From positions 1-38,244 of IMG/VR virus record IMGVR_UViG_3300037502_001157: DNA of 38,244 nucleotides; one strand, written 5' to 3'. Below are positions 8,284-16,598 of the stretch, piece by piece; position 1 is the stretch's first letter, and every line of letters starts with the position of its first letter. Under the pieces are notes generated by a model. That model worked only from the letters and a program-made list of their open reading frames with translations. It ran no database searches and had not been told where the DNA came from. Source of the DNA: a virus. Position numbers and translations under genes: made by a program.

Positions 8284-9351
8284 ATGGCTAAAATATTAGA
8301 AACATTAAGATTGGATGTAATGGGAGATTTATCACTTCCTGCATTAGCTCAAGTAATTCAATCAAAAGGTCGTGGTCCAGATACCATACTAGCTCACATT
8401 ACACCTAAAGAAGCAGAGAAATTAAAACGTGATGGTGGTGCAGGTACAATTAATCCAGACACTGGTTTACCAGAGTTTTATGAGGATTACTATACTCCTA
8501 CAGACACAGGTGGCTACCCATCATTTATGTCATCTAGCTTACCAGAATATACACCTACTGCATCTTATGCTCCTGATTTCTCATTTACTGGTGGTGGATA
8601 TGAACCAGACTACTATACAGGAGGCGGCTACGATTACTCACCCTCAGCTGTTTCTGCTGCCCCTGAGGCTCCTAGTGGATTTGCAGGTGGCATTTCATTT
8701 GGTGAAACTCCAAGAGAATTGCAACCTATTGAATCACTTATGGATTTAAGAACACCTACAGGAGAAAGACCAGGTGTTGGTATTCCTCAACTTCCTAGAG
8801 ATGCTATTGAAATTCCTAGAGGTGGTGTAACTCAAGATCGTGGGTTTACAGAAAAGTTAAAAGAATATTTAACTAATCCAGAAGTTTTAGGCAAATTAGG
8901 TATTGCAGGATTAGGTGCTATTAGTGGTGCTAGAACTGCTAAACAAGCTAGAGAGCAAGGTCAAGAAGCTAAGAGAGAAACTCAAGCTGTAGCAGCTCCA
9001 TACCTAGCTCGTGGTAGAGACCTTGTGGGTAGAGCAGAACGTGGTGAATTAACACCATCTAACTTACAAGCTTATCAAGCAGCTCAAGCAAGATTATCTC
9101 AAGGTGTTGAATCTCGCGGTGGCGTTGGAGCTCAACAAATAGCTACTCAATTAGCTATGTTAAGAAATGAATTGTTACAAAATCAATATGACTATGGTCT
9201 TAAGATTTTAGGTATTGGTGACAATATTGCACTAGGCGCAATCAAGACTGGTTTAGAAGCAGATCGTTATGTTAATGAATTAACTGGTAATTACTTTAAT
9301 AATATTGCTAGAACTGTGTATGGTAGTTCTGTGCAACCTTCTAGGGCATAA
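8284..9351 (+). CDS. Internal virion-type structural protein
   Basis: A 355-residue protein. The N-terminal 55 residues are a conserved phage motif region ending in AGTINPDTGLPEFYEDYY. Residues about 58-125 are Tyr/Gly/Pro-rich low complexity. The C-terminal half (about 190-355) is helical and Gln/Ala/Arg-rich, with a Gly-rich hydrophobic segment (LGIAGLGAISGA) followed by long amphipathic helices. The motif GTINPxTGLPEF is known from proteins encoded near internal virion genes of several phage groups. Neighbours on both sides are large helical proteins of the same type. A role in ejection or the internal core is inferred. Confidence 0.65.
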   Translation: MAKILETLRLDVMGDLSLPALAQVIQSKGRGPDTILAHITPKEAEKLKRDGGAGTINPDTGLPEFYEDYYTPTDTGGYPSFMSSSLPEYTPTASYAPDFSFTGGGYEPDYYTGGGYDYSPSAVSAAPEAPSGFAGGISFGETPRELQPIESLMDLRTPTGERPGVGIPQLPRDAIEIPRGGVTQDRGFTEKLKEYLTNPEVLGKLGIAGLGAISGARTAKQAREQGQEAKRETQAVAAPYLARGRDLVGRAERGELTPSNLQAYQAAQARLSQGVESRGGVGAQQIATQLAMLRNELLQNQYDYGLKILGIGDNIALGAIKTGLEADRYVNELTGNYFNNIARTVYGSSVQPSRA

Positions 9352-9356
9352 CTTAT

Positions 9357-10877
9357 ATGGCTATTTCATTAAGAGAATTTACAGATATTAACCCTCCTAT
9401 GTTTCAAGATAAAGAGGCACCTCCAGAAGTTGCAGTAGATCAAATGTCTATTACCCCTACTCAACCTAAAATACCTTCAGGTATAACTGGTGATGCAGCT
9501 AAGTATTTAAAAGATGTTCAACCATTTTTAGAATCTCAAAAAAAAGCTCAAGCAGAAAAAGATATTTTTGCATCTGAAGTAAAAGCTCAAGAATCTATTG
9601 GCAAAGCTAAAATGGGTGAGCGTATGTCAGAGGCTTACAAAGCTGAAAAAGCTGCTATTGAAGGCTCTCCTGAATTTACAAAGTTAAGAAAAATTGAAGA
9701 TGAATTAGCTAACGCAGAGTTTATTCCTACTCAAGATAATGCTAAAGACCTTGGTGGTTTGTTTAGTTTAATTGGTGTAATAGGTTTTGCAATTGGTGGT
9801 TCTGGAAAAGAAAATGCTGTTCAAGCTATGACAGCTATGAATGGTATGTTATCTGGCTATCAAAAAGGTCGTGCTGATTTGTACAAACGTGAGAAAGATA
9901 CTTTTGATACTAACTTAAGAGCATTAAAAATAAAAGCTGACACACTTTCTACTCGTTTAAAACAAATTGCAGAGCTTGCAGCTATTGATACTAAAGCAGC
10001 TAATCAAGAGGCAGAAAATTTATTCTATCAAAACAATGCTGATTTTTTTTCAAAATATAAAGATAAATATGGTTTAGCAGCTGTAGTTGAATTAGCTAAA
10101 AATAATGTCGAAGCTATTAATAAAGCTTATGAGATTATGCAAAAAGAAAAAGAAAGAGTAGCTAAAAAAACTGATGAATTAAAAGAGTATAAAGATGTTA
10201 AAGGTCAAATGTATGGCTTAATGCAAAATTATGGGTTTGATCAAAATGAAGTTCAAAGACTTGGTGGAAAAGAAATTGCAGCTGTAGCATCAACCATTGA
10301 ATCTGCAAAACTTACTAAAGAATTAGCAGATGATATATCTAAACTTAATGCAAAAGGTGCTGGTGTGGTGAGCTCATTTATTCAAAACATTGATAAATAT
10401 TTACCTCAACAATATCAAAATCAAGATGCTCAAGTTGGAGTAACTGCATTACAAAATAAAGCAGATCAAATTGATGTTAAAAATTTATCTCCAGATGAAA
10501 TTGCAAAAGTAAGATCAGTAGCTAAGAAGGCTGTGGATGTTATCAATGCTAGAGCTTTAGCTGCATCAGGAGGAAGTAGAGTATTGGTGTCAGAACTTTA
10601 CTTACAAAAAGGAGTAATTGGTGTTGAGAATTTATCTCCAGTAAGTGCTATATCTGTTTACAATGATATTGCAAATAGAGATATTAATACTTTAAGTAAG
10701 TTTGGCATTACACCAGAAAAACAAACTTTTATTAGAGAAAGATTAAATCTTAATAGAAAAGAACAACCAATTGATATTAATGCAGAAAGACAAAAAGCAT
10801 TATCAATTATCAAACAAGGTGCTGACCAAGCAAAAGTAAGAGAAAGATTTAAACAAAGAACAGGACAGGATTTATAA
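9357..10877 (+). CDS. Large helical internal virion-type protein
   Basis: A 506-residue, Lys/Glu/Ala-rich, almost entirely helical protein. A hydrophobic glycine-containing patch (GLFSLIGVIGFAIGGSG, near residue 135-150) is followed by long coiled-coil-like helices (residues 160-300). The C-terminal part (QRKALSIIKQGADQAKVRERF near the end) resembles the end of phage scaffold or core proteins. No lytic transglycosylase motif is seen. It sits in the usual place of podovirus internal core proteins, with its stop overlapping the next start by one base. Confidence 0.6.
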   Translation: MAISLREFTDINPPMFQDKEAPPEVAVDQMSITPTQPKIPSGITGDAAKYLKDVQPFLESQKKAQAEKDIFASEVKAQESIGKAKMGERMSEAYKAEKAAIEGSPEFTKLRKIEDELANAEFIPTQDNAKDLGGLFSLIGVIGFAIGGSGKENAVQAMTAMNGMLSGYQKGRADLYKREKDTFDTNLRALKIKADTLSTRLKQIAELAAIDTKAANQEAENLFYQNNADFFSKYKDKYGLAAVVELAKNNVEAINKAYEIMQKEKERVAKKTDELKEYKDVKGQMYGLMQNYGFDQNEVQRLGGKEIAAVASTIESAKLTKELADDISKLNAKGAGVVSSFIQNIDKYLPQQYQNQDAQVGVTALQNKADQIDVKNLSPDEIAKVRSVAKKAVDVINARALAASGGSRVLVSELYLQKGVIGVENLSPVSAISVYNDIANRDINTLSKFGITPEKQTFIRERLNLNRKEQPIDINAERQKALSIIKQGADQAKVRERFKQRTGQDL

Positions 10878-12502
10878 TGGAAGGTTATGAAGATTTAGTT
10901 CCTAATCAAAAAACAGTAGGGGATATTGCAAGTGATCCTTATGCTGATCTTGTGCCTGAAAAGAAACCATCTTTATTTGAGCCTATCAAAGAAAAATTAC
11001 CAGACATTTTAATTCCTCCACAAATTAAAGCTTATACATCTTTGCCAGAAAAATACAAAATGAGTGTTGGCAAGGGTGCTGTTGGTGAAGCTAAAAAATT
11101 AGTAGGTGGTGTTGTTGATTTATTACCAGGAGAAGCTGGTAAAAAATTATATGAATCTGGAGAAAGACAAGTCAAAGAAGCAGAAGAGATTAGCCCTGCT
11201 GGTGCTATTGTAGGTCAAGCTGGTCCATACTTAGGAACTTTTGGTGCAGTTACAAAAGGACTTAGAGGATTAAAAGTTCCAGAAGCTACTACAAAACTAG
11301 GTAGAGTTGCTGAGACTGCTGGTACAGCTGCCGGCATAGGTGCTGCAACTACACCAGGAGGAGTAGGAGAAAGAGCTAAAGAAGCTGCTGCTCAAGGAAC
11401 TTTAGGTGCTGTATTACAAACAGGATTTGAAGCTGTACCTGCTCTTGTTAAAGGCGCGAGGAGATTTATTAAAGGTGAGCCTGTAGGTAGCCCTACTGGA
11501 TATGTTGAGTTAGGAGAAAGAATTAAATCTGAAATACCTAAGATTGCTCAAGGTAAATACAATGCTAGAAAACAAGAGGCTGACACTTTATATAATAGAG
11601 CTAAAGATATTGCTAGAGCAAGACAGGAAGCAGGTGATTCATTTGCAGAATCAGATGCAGGTAGATCATTAATAAATGAATTAGAAAGATCAAAACAATA
11701 CACAGGTGATGGTCAGTCATTCTTAAAAGGTGAGGACTATGTAAAGGCTGTGGATAACTTAATTAATAAAATCTCTCCTTTAGTTAGAGGTGGAGAAAGA
11801 GTTAAGAAAGAATTGCCTAGAGGAGCTATCTATGAAACTACTCCTAAGTCTGTTAAACAAAAAGACATTGAAGCGGTTATAGAAGAGTTAAGATATTTAA
11901 GACAAGTGAATGAGCCTGGTGCTATTGAAAGAGGTTATAACGCTTTAGATGCAAACTATAGAAGGCAACTTGTTGATAAGTTAGAAAGAGCTATTTATAG
12001 ATGGAGCCCAGAATATGCTCAAGCTGATGAAGCATATAAATTAGCATCTCAAAAACTTAAACCTTATGAAACAAATTTGATGAGAAAAATTTTAAATAAG
12101 GAAAAATACGATCCTAAAGAATTAGCTATTGATACTGAAGATTTTGCTAAAAGATTTTTTTCTACAAGAGATTCTGTAAAAGAATTGAAATCTACAGTTG
12201 AAAACGATCAATTTGTTAAAGACTTAGCTGCTGATTACTCAGCTACTTTATTTCAAAACAAAACTCCTCAACAAATTAAAAGTTATCTTGCAGACCCAAA
12301 TAATGCTGGATGGCTAAATGAATCTGGTATTTATGATGCAGCTCAAAAATATGCTAACACAATGATAGCTAATGAATCGAGAAAAGAGATAGCTAAAAAG
12401 ATACTAAAATATGCAGGAGCTGGTGCTGCAGGTGCTGCTGCTATAAATTGGTATGGAGTAAGTAATCCTTTAAGAATGAGAACACCCTTTGGAGATTTTT
12501 AA
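10877..12502 (+). CDS. Large internal virion-type protein with N-terminal DLVP motifs
   Basis: A 541-residue protein. Its N-terminus carries two DLVP motifs (EDLVPNQK and DPYADLVPEKK), a motif common at the N-terminus of large phage virion or ejection proteins. Residues about 105-200 are Gly/Ala-rich and hydrophobic. The rest is helical and charged. Near the C-terminus an Ala/Gly-rich hydrophobic segment (YAGAGAAGAAAINWYG) could insert in a membrane. It starts on the last base of the preceding stop codon. Together with the two preceding genes it probably forms the internal core released during DNA entry. No peptidase or glycosidase motif was found. Confidence 0.6.
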   Translation: MEGYEDLVPNQKTVGDIASDPYADLVPEKKPSLFEPIKEKLPDILIPPQIKAYTSLPEKYKMSVGKGAVGEAKKLVGGVVDLLPGEAGKKLYESGERQVKEAEEISPAGAIVGQAGPYLGTFGAVTKGLRGLKVPEATTKLGRVAETAGTAAGIGAATTPGGVGERAKEAAAQGTLGAVLQTGFEAVPALVKGARRFIKGEPVGSPTGYVELGERIKSEIPKIAQGKYNARKQEADTLYNRAKDIARARQEAGDSFAESDAGRSLINELERSKQYTGDGQSFLKGEDYVKAVDNLINKISPLVRGGERVKKELPRGAIYETTPKSVKQKDIEAVIEELRYLRQVNEPGAIERGYNALDANYRRQLVDKLERAIYRWSPEYAQADEAYKLASQKLKPYETNLMRKILNKEKYDPKELAIDTEDFAKRFFSTRDSVKELKSTVENDQFVKDLAADYSATLFQNKTPQQIKSYLADPNNAGWLNESGIYDAAQKYANTMIANESRKEIAKKILKYAGAGAAGAAAINWYGVSNPLRMRTPFGDF

Positions 12503-12503
12503 T

Positions 12504-12689
12504 ATGCCATTAATGAAAGGTTCAAGCAAAAAAACCATTGGAGCCAATATTGCTGAGATGGTACGCAAATTTAAAAAAGTAGGAAAGATTGGTACTAGCC
12601 GACCAGAGAACAAAGGCATGGCTGTTAAACAAGCTGTGGCTATTGCTTTCCGTAAAGCTGGTAAATCTAAACGTGGGAGCAAACGATGA
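12504..12689 (+). CDS. Small basic protein, DUF6496-like
   Basis: A 61-residue protein (ATG 12504 with ggag just upstream; an in-frame TTG at 12489 is unlikely). It is rich in Lys and Arg and contains the pattern MPLMKGSSKKTIGANI, then KQAVAIAFRKAGKSKRGSK. This pattern (QAVAIA-x-x-KAG) marks a widespread family of short phage and bacterial proteins of unknown function. It overlaps the next gene by four bases (atga). A nucleic-acid-binding role is inferred from charge only. Confidence 0.75.
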   Translation: MPLMKGSSKKTIGANIAEMVRKFKKVGKIGTSRPENKGMAVKQAVAIAFRKAGKSKRGSKR

Positions 12690-12871
12690 AAGAAACTATG
12701 GAAAATGATAACCGAATGAAAGAAGGCATGATTGATAAATCAAACATAAAGTTTGAAAATGAATATGCTAGAAGTAATCCTGCCCTACAACAAATCAGAG
12801 ACCAAGCCATGAAAAATGCAAGACCTATGGCAAAGCCTATGATGAAACCAACTAGAAAATCAAGGAGATAA
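12686..12871 (+). CDS. Small Met/Lys-rich phage protein
   Basis: A 61-residue protein with many Met, Asn and Lys residues (MKETMENDNRMKEGMIDK) and a basic Met-Pro-Lys C-terminus (KPMMKPTRKSRR). It starts inside the stop of the DUF6496-like gene. No family is recognised. It belongs to a row of four short genes (12504-13270) between the internal virion proteins and the lysis cassette. Confidence 0.6.
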   Translation: MKETMENDNRMKEGMIDKSNIKFENEYARSNPALQQIRDQAMKNARPMAKPMMKPTRKSRR

Positions 12872-12872
12872 T

Positions 12873-13046
12873 ATGAAACAAGGTTACAACGATAGAATGG
12901 ATGAATCATTATCCATGCGTGATGGTTCTAAATCACAGTCAATGAAAGACAGACGTGATGAAAGCAAAGGCATGGAAAAAGCTATGGGTAAACGTGCTTA
13001 TGGTGCAGTTAAGACTATGAAGCGTGGTAGAAAAACTACACGATAA
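12873..13046 (+). CDS. Small Met/Arg/Lys-rich phage protein
   Basis: A 57-residue protein with a clear RBS (aaggaga, 12862-12868). Its composition is like the preceding gene: MKQGYNDRMDESLSMRDGSK, then repeated MKD/MEK/MGK/MKR units, ending KTMKRGRKTTR. The even spacing of Met and the basic tail resemble its neighbour and suggest a related pair. The next gene starts on the last base of its stop. Function unknown. Confidence 0.6.
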   Translation: MKQGYNDRMDESLSMRDGSKSQSMKDRRDESKGMEKAMGKRAYGAVKTMKRGRKTTR

Positions 13047-13270
13047 TGGCTAAAAAACGGGAGAAGGGGATAAACCCGGATTTAGAAGATGCGATTAGTC
13101 AGTTACTAAGAACTGTAATGAATGATCCGATGGCATCCCTAACAGATAAAACTAAAGTATTAGATAGATCACTCAAGCTAGAAGCTATCAAACTCAAAAT
13201 GAAAGATGATGAGTGGGGTGCAGCTTTCATGGATATTGATGATGAAGCTGATGATGAGCAAAAAGATTAG
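13046..13270 (+). CDS. Conserved hypothetical small phage protein
   Basis: A 74-residue helical protein with a basic start (MAKKREKG), a helical body (DLEDAISQLLRTVMNDPM, then LDRSLKLEAIKLKMKD) and a very acidic tail (DIDDEADDEQKD). The start overlaps the previous stop by one base. The layout of a basic head, a dimeric-looking helix and an acidic tail could fit a small adaptor or packaging protein. I cannot assign a family. Confidence 0.6.
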   Translation: MAKKREKGINPDLEDAISQLLRTVMNDPMASLTDKTKVLDRSLKLEAIKLKMKDDEWGAAFMDIDDEADDEQKD

Positions 13271-13310
13271 TGCTATACTATGATTGCTTTTTTATTAAAA
13301 GGGGATAAAA

Positions 13311-13541
13311 ATGGATGCAGTACAAATGGTGCGATTGGCACTGAGCGTTATCACGGACAGGCTATTGACGATCTTAGCATTAGCAGGAACTTTCGTTCTG
13401 TCACTGTGGATTATGCAAGAGCCAGAGCTAATAAGACTAGGAACAGAGATCATATTTGCAGTCTTTGCTTACCTACTAATTCGAAATAAGGAGACTAAAA
13501 GTGGAAGAGTACAACAACGAGACAGAGAACGAGAAGAGTGA
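13311..13541 (+). CDS. Small membrane protein, holin-like
   Basis: A 76-residue protein with two hydrophobic segments (about residues 18-36, RLLTILALAGTFVLSLWIM, and 44-58, GTEIIFAVFAYLLI) and a charged Arg/Glu-rich C-terminus. It is preceded by an AAAAGGGGATA leader like that used by many leftward genes. It overlaps the next gene (13501) in another frame by about 40 bases. It opens the run that contains two further membrane proteins and the endolysin, so a holin or lysis accessory role is plausible. Confidence 0.6.
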   Translation: MDAVQMVRLALSVITDRLLTILALAGTFVLSLWIMQEPELIRLGTEIIFAVFAYLLIRNKETKSGRVQQRDREREE

Positions 13542-13740
13542 GTATCCTGGTGGCGCTAAAGCTATTCGCCCACAAACACCATGTGATGCTAAGACAGTTC
13601 AACCAGCATGGACACCAGGCAAGCCTCCTGTAGGTGGCTTTAGAAGTGTATTTGCTTTTGGCGATCAAGGCAAAACAACCACAGGTACAACACCTTTCAA
13701 GGCTCCATACTTTAAGAATAAAAAAGAAGGAACCTACTAG
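13501..13740 (+). CDS. Hypothetical small phage protein
   Basis: A 79-residue Pro/Gly/Lys-rich protein starting with GTG at 13501, with RBS aaggaga six bases upstream. No other start in the frame has an RBS. It has an acidic Asn/Glu-rich N-terminus, a Pro-rich centre (PAWTPGKPPVGGF) and a basic end (FKAPYFKNKKEGTY). It appears unstructured with no membrane segment. It overlaps the end of the upstream holin-like gene. Function unknown. Confidence 0.6.
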   Translation: MEEYNNETENEKSEYPGGAKAIRPQTPCDAKTVQPAWTPGKPPVGGFRSVFAFGDQGKTTTGTTPFKAPYFKNKKEGTY

Positions 13741-13742
13741 TC

Positions 13743-14090
13743 ATGGCTAACAATATTGCTTTTCAACCTATGGGAAACTGTGTGGTTGCAACTGCAGCTG
13801 CCTCCAATACGCAAGGTAACGTAGTCACTATTAGTGCGACTAGTCCTTCTAATCAATACCTTGTGTTTAATCCAAATAAAGACAATCCAGTATTTGTAGC
13901 TTATGGTCAAACAGCTAATATTACTGCAACCATTCCAGATGCTAATGGTGCTGCAGTGGTAGCTATCCCACCATACACTGAGAAAGTATTTACTGGTCCA
14001 CAATGTAGCCCAACTAAAACTGTGTATGTACGCATCATTTCTCCACATAACAACGCAGAGTTATACATCATGCCTGGAGAAGGTTTGTAA
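13743..14090 (+). CDS. Small virion-type protein, paralogue of the 3732-4052 product
   Basis: A 115-residue beta-rich protein. It shares with the 3732 gene product the MGN motif near the N-terminus, the NQYL/NQYR strand, a VFVAYG/VFLGYA strand, a hydrophobic-Pro-E-F/L motif and the terminal YIMPGEGL/YITPGDGL. Two copies of one family in separate late clusters suggest duplication. It is placed just before the holins but is not membrane-like, so it is more likely structural than lytic. Confidence 0.65.
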   Translation: MANNIAFQPMGNCVVATAAASNTQGNVVTISATSPSNQYLVFNPNKDNPVFVAYGQTANITATIPDANGAAVVAIPPYTEKVFTGPQCSPTKTVYVRIISPHNNAELYIMPGEGL

Positions 14091-14092
14091 TT

Positions 14093-14434
14093 ATGCAAGA
14101 GACCGCAAGAGAAGAAGCAAGTAGATTCATAGGAAAGTTTGGTATGCCTATGATTGTATTCCTCGTTTGTGTAGGAGTATTTGCAGCTATGTTTTTACAG
14201 GCTGAAGCTTTAACGCCTGTGATTGGTTTAGTATCTACTGCAGCTATGGCTCTTATTGGTATCTTAACTGGTATTACTGGAACTAAAGACAAAGAAGAGA
14301 GACCAGAAATTGAAGTCATTAAAGACCTTGTGGCTCGTTTAGATAAAGAAGATATACCCATGTCTGTGGTAGTTGAAGGTAACAAGGTTACAGTCACCAA
14401 AGGCAACGATTCTATTACAACTAAAGGTAAATAA
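14093..14434 (+). CDS. Membrane protein, candidate holin or antiholin
   Basis: A 113-residue protein with two close hydrophobic segments (about residues 17-35, GMPMIVFLVCVGVFAAMFL, and 40-62, TPVIGLVSTAAMALIGILTG), then a soluble charged C-terminal domain (DKEERPEIEVIKDLVARL and a small beta unit). It starts two bases after the previous stop and its stop overlaps the next start by one base. It sits directly before a 3-TM holin-like protein and an M15 endolysin, so it belongs to the lysis cassette. It could be a holin partner or antiholin. Confidence 0.6.
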   Translation: MQETAREEASRFIGKFGMPMIVFLVCVGVFAAMFLQAEALTPVIGLVSTAAMALIGILTGITGTKDKEERPEIEVIKDLVARLDKEDIPMSVVVEGNKVTVTKGNDSITTKGK

Positions 14435-14937
14435 TGTTACCTCTATTAGCCCCTATCCTTACACAACTTGCAGGCGCTGGACTACATAAGGTAGTTGATT
14501 CAGTCCTTGATAAAGGTGTGGATTATGTACAAGACAAACTTGGCATTGATCTTATGCCAGATGAAGGTGAAGGCTTAAGTGCAGCAAAACTAGAATCTAT
14601 TAAAGTAGAAGCTATGAAGCATGAAGAGTTTATGTTTGCTAAAGAAGTAGAAGATAAACAAGATGCTCGCAAGATGTATATGACTATGGCTAACAAAGCT
14701 GATGCTCATTGGTTAGAAAGATTGTTAGTACCTATCTTAGCTTTGAGTGTGGTGACGATTGCTTTCATCTTAGTAGGTGCTGTAATGTTTATTAACATTC
14801 CAGATAGTCAAGAGAACATTGTGATCTTTGCATTAGGCTTTGTGACTGCAACAGCTGGTCAAGTGGTTGGCTTTTACTTTGGCTCAAGTCAAGGTAGTAA
14901 AGACAAAACAGATGAGTTGATGAAGATTAAGAAATGA
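14434..14937 (+). CDS. Holin, GTA-type 3TM family
   Basis: A 167-residue protein. The N-terminal part is amphipathic (LPLLAPILTQLAGAGLHKVV). A charged helical middle (residues about 48-88: KLESIKVEAMKHEEFMFAKE, then DKQDARKMYM) precedes the membrane region (about 95-150: LLVPILALSVVTIAFILVGA and IVIFALGFVTATAGQVVGFY). It ends in FYFGSSQGSKDKTDELMK, a hallmark of the 3TM holin family known from gene-transfer agents and phages. It is followed at once by the endolysin with a four-base overlap. It would permeabilise the inner membrane at lysis. Confidence 0.75.
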   Translation: MLPLLAPILTQLAGAGLHKVVDSVLDKGVDYVQDKLGIDLMPDEGEGLSAAKLESIKVEAMKHEEFMFAKEVEDKQDARKMYMTMANKADAHWLERLLVPILALSVVTIAFILVGAVMFINIPDSQENIVIFALGFVTATAGQVVGFYFGSSQGSKDKTDELMKIKK

Positions 14938-15371
14938 ACTTGTCAGAACACTTTACGTTAGAGGAACTAACTGTAAGTGAAACAGCCTCTCGCAAAAATC
15001 TAAACAATACACCAGACAATATTGCTTTATACAATCTAAGAAGATTGGCTCTATTCCTAGAAGATGTGCGAGCTTTGCTAGGAAAGCCTATTAAAATTAA
15101 CTCTGCTTATCGTGCACCTAAAGTCAATGCTTCTGTAGGTGGTAGCAAAACATCACAGCATTGTATGGGATGTGCAGCTGATATAAGAGTAACTGGTATG
15201 ACACCAGATGAAGTAGTGCGTGCTATCATTAAGAGTGATCTACCTTATGACCAAGTGATAAGAGAATTTGATTCATGGACACACATCTCTATCCCTAATC
15301 GCAAGGAAGATAAACCTCGTAAGATGGCTTTAATCATTGACAACTTTGGGACTAAAAAATATGGCAGTTAG
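14934..15371 (+). CDS. Endolysin, peptidase M15-type (D-Ala-D-Ala carboxypeptidase-like)
   Basis: A 145-residue zinc peptidase of the M15 group that cleaves peptide cross-links in peptidoglycan. The family motifs are present: INSAYRAPKVNASVGGSKTS, then Gln-His76, AADI with Asp83, and SWTHISI with His117. His76, Asp83 and His117 would be the zinc ligands. There is no signal peptide, so it needs the holin encoded immediately upstream (four-base overlap). Length fits single-domain phage M15 endolysins. Its end overlaps the next small gene by 11 bases. Confidence 0.85.
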   Translation: MNLSEHFTLEELTVSETASRKNLNNTPDNIALYNLRRLALFLEDVRALLGKPIKINSAYRAPKVNASVGGSKTSQHCMGCAADIRVTGMTPDEVVRAIIKSDLPYDQVIREFDSWTHISIPNRKEDKPRKMALIIDNFGTKKYGS

Positions 15372-15627
15372 TTTATCTATTGGTCGTGGTGAGAAGTTAC
15401 CTGTATCTAAAGGTGCAGGCTTAACAGCTAAAGGCAGAGCTAAATACAATCGTGCTACTGGCTCTAAGTTAAAACCTCCAGCACCTAATCCTAAAACAAA
15501 AAGAGATGTAGCTCGTAAGAAATCTTTTTGTGCTAGAATGTCTGGGATGCCTGGACCTATGAAAGATAGCAAAGGCAGACCTACAAGAAAAGCAGCATCA
15601 TTAAGACGATGGGGGTGTGGAAGATGA
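15361..15627 (+). CDS. Small basic conserved phage protein, DUF6321-like
   Basis: An 88-residue, very basic protein (ATG 15361; an in-frame TTG at 15337 lies within the endolysin and is less likely). It has the conserved blocks GEKLPVSKGAGLTAKGRAKY, LKPPAPNPK, KKSFCARMSGMPGPMKD and GRPTRKAASLRRWGC. These match a widespread family of short phage proteins of unknown function, often near structural or packaging genes. The start overlaps the endolysin gene and the stop overlaps the next ATG by four bases. Confidence 0.75.
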   Translation: MAVSLSIGRGEKLPVSKGAGLTAKGRAKYNRATGSKLKPPAPNPKTKRDVARKKSFCARMSGMPGPMKDSKGRPTRKAASLRRWGCGR

Positions 15628-15776
15628 AGCCAGGTTTATATGCAAATATCCATAAAAAAAGAGCACGCATAGCTCAAGGTTCTGGTGAACGTATGAGAGC
15701 GCCTGGAACTAAAGGTGCCCCAACAGCTAAAGCATTTAAAGAATCAGCAAAGACAGCTAGAAAATCTAAACGTTAA
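15624..15776 (+). CDS. Small basic conserved phage protein
   Basis: A 50-residue Lys/Arg/Ala-rich protein: MKPGLYANIHKKRARIAQGS, a centre GERMRAPGTKGAPTAKAF, ending in AKTARKSKR. This pattern is commonly seen next to DUF6321-like genes in phages. The start overlaps the previous stop (atga). It is the last gene of the rightward arm; its stop overlaps by four bases the stop of the leftward glycosyltransferase gene. Confidence 0.65.
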   Translation: MKPGLYANIHKKRARIAQGSGERMRAPGTKGAPTAKAFKESAKTARKSKR

Positions 15777-16513
15777 GGAGCAGGGACTAGCTGTCCTTCA
15801 AACGTATATGTCCCAACGTGAGCTAGACGAACCCATGGAGCTCCCCATACCTTTATCCCGTTTAAACGTGCTATACGACAAAAATGATAATCCTCAGAAA
15901 GTAACCTATTGGTTTCTGGTTCAATCGAAGTCGCAAAGTATTCCACGATGGGAGCCTGAGCCTTTATCGATCCTCCTAAATCAGTCACATCATTATTATA
16001 TGTAGGGCATACATCCTTTAACTTCTCAAACACTTCACGTTTGATGAGCATAAAGCCTGTGCCACCATTCCATATCTCAACTGGGTCATTCAATGGCACC
16101 ACTGTTTCACCAGCATAGCCTACAAGATTCACCACAAAAGAACCTGTGTAATACTTTAACTCTTCTGTCTTAACATTATTCTGAATAGCTTTTTGTAAGC
16201 TTGGAAAGTTAATTTCTTTTTTAGGATACAACCCACAGATAATTTCTTTGTCAGCCTCAATCATCTTAACTAGATCATTAGGATTAAATCGTATGTCACT
16301 ATCAATAAACATAAGATGTGTGGCATCACTATTTAAAAAGCCATGCGACAGAGCGTTCCTAGCCCTAGTAATAAGGGATTCATTAAACATAAAGCTAAAG
16401 ATAGATTCAATACTGTTCTGATCTAATACTCTTTGAAGCATTAAAATTGATTGAGTGTAGTAGCCATAACATTGACCACCATACATAGGTGTTGCGATAA
16501 ATACTTTTGCCAT
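15773..16513 (-). CDS. Glycosyltransferase (GT-A-like)
   Basis: A 246-residue protein with a GT-A nucleotide-sugar fold by motif: N-terminal strand KVFIATPMYGG, LITRARNAL (residues 48-56), a DxD metal motif in FIDSDI (Asp71-Ser-Asp73), a GGTGFMLIKREVFE block (about 150-163), SEDYHFC (Glu207-Asp208) and His232 near the C-terminus. No transmembrane anchor is seen. Enzymes of this kind in phages modify DNA bases, virion glycans or host surface sugars; the acceptor here is unknown. It is the last gene of the leftward arm and meets the late arm tail to tail. A good leader (aaggggattt) precedes the ATG. Confidence 0.75.
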   Translation of the reverse strand: MAKVFIATPMYGGQCYGYYTQSILMLQRVLDQNSIESIFSFMFNESLITRARNALSHGFLNSDATHLMFIDSDIRFNPNDLVKMIEADKEIICGLYPKKEINFPSLQKAIQNNVKTEELKYYTGSFVVNLVGYAGETVVPLNDPVEIWNGGTGFMLIKREVFEKLKDVCPTYNNDVTDLGGSIKAQAPIVEYFATSIEPETNRLLSEDYHFCRIARLNGIKVWGAPWVRLAHVGTYTFEGQLVPAP

Positions 16514-16575
16514 ACAAATCCCCTTAAATAAAATAAGTGAGGATACCTGAAACGTCTCCTCGTAACGTTCTAACT

Positions 16576-16592
16576 AACCACAGGGCGTGGTT
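16576..16592. other. Short inverted repeat between glycosyltransferase and resolvase genes
   Basis: AACCAC and GTGGTT arms are separated by five bases. This is the only clear hairpin in the 85-base gap downstream of the RusA-like gene. No T-run follows on either strand, so it is a weak terminator candidate or an mRNA processing hairpin. Confidence 0.3.
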
Positions 16593-16598
16593 TCCCAT

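Noticed and set aside
13280-13489. Reading frame on the plus strand starting at 13280
   Set aside because: Overlaps the membrane protein at 13311 in another frame; its start lies before the RBS of that gene and its product has no plausible domains.
15773-15776. Bidirectional terminator at the point where the two arms meet
   Set aside because: The two stop codons overlap and no GC-rich stem with a T-run is present on either strand.
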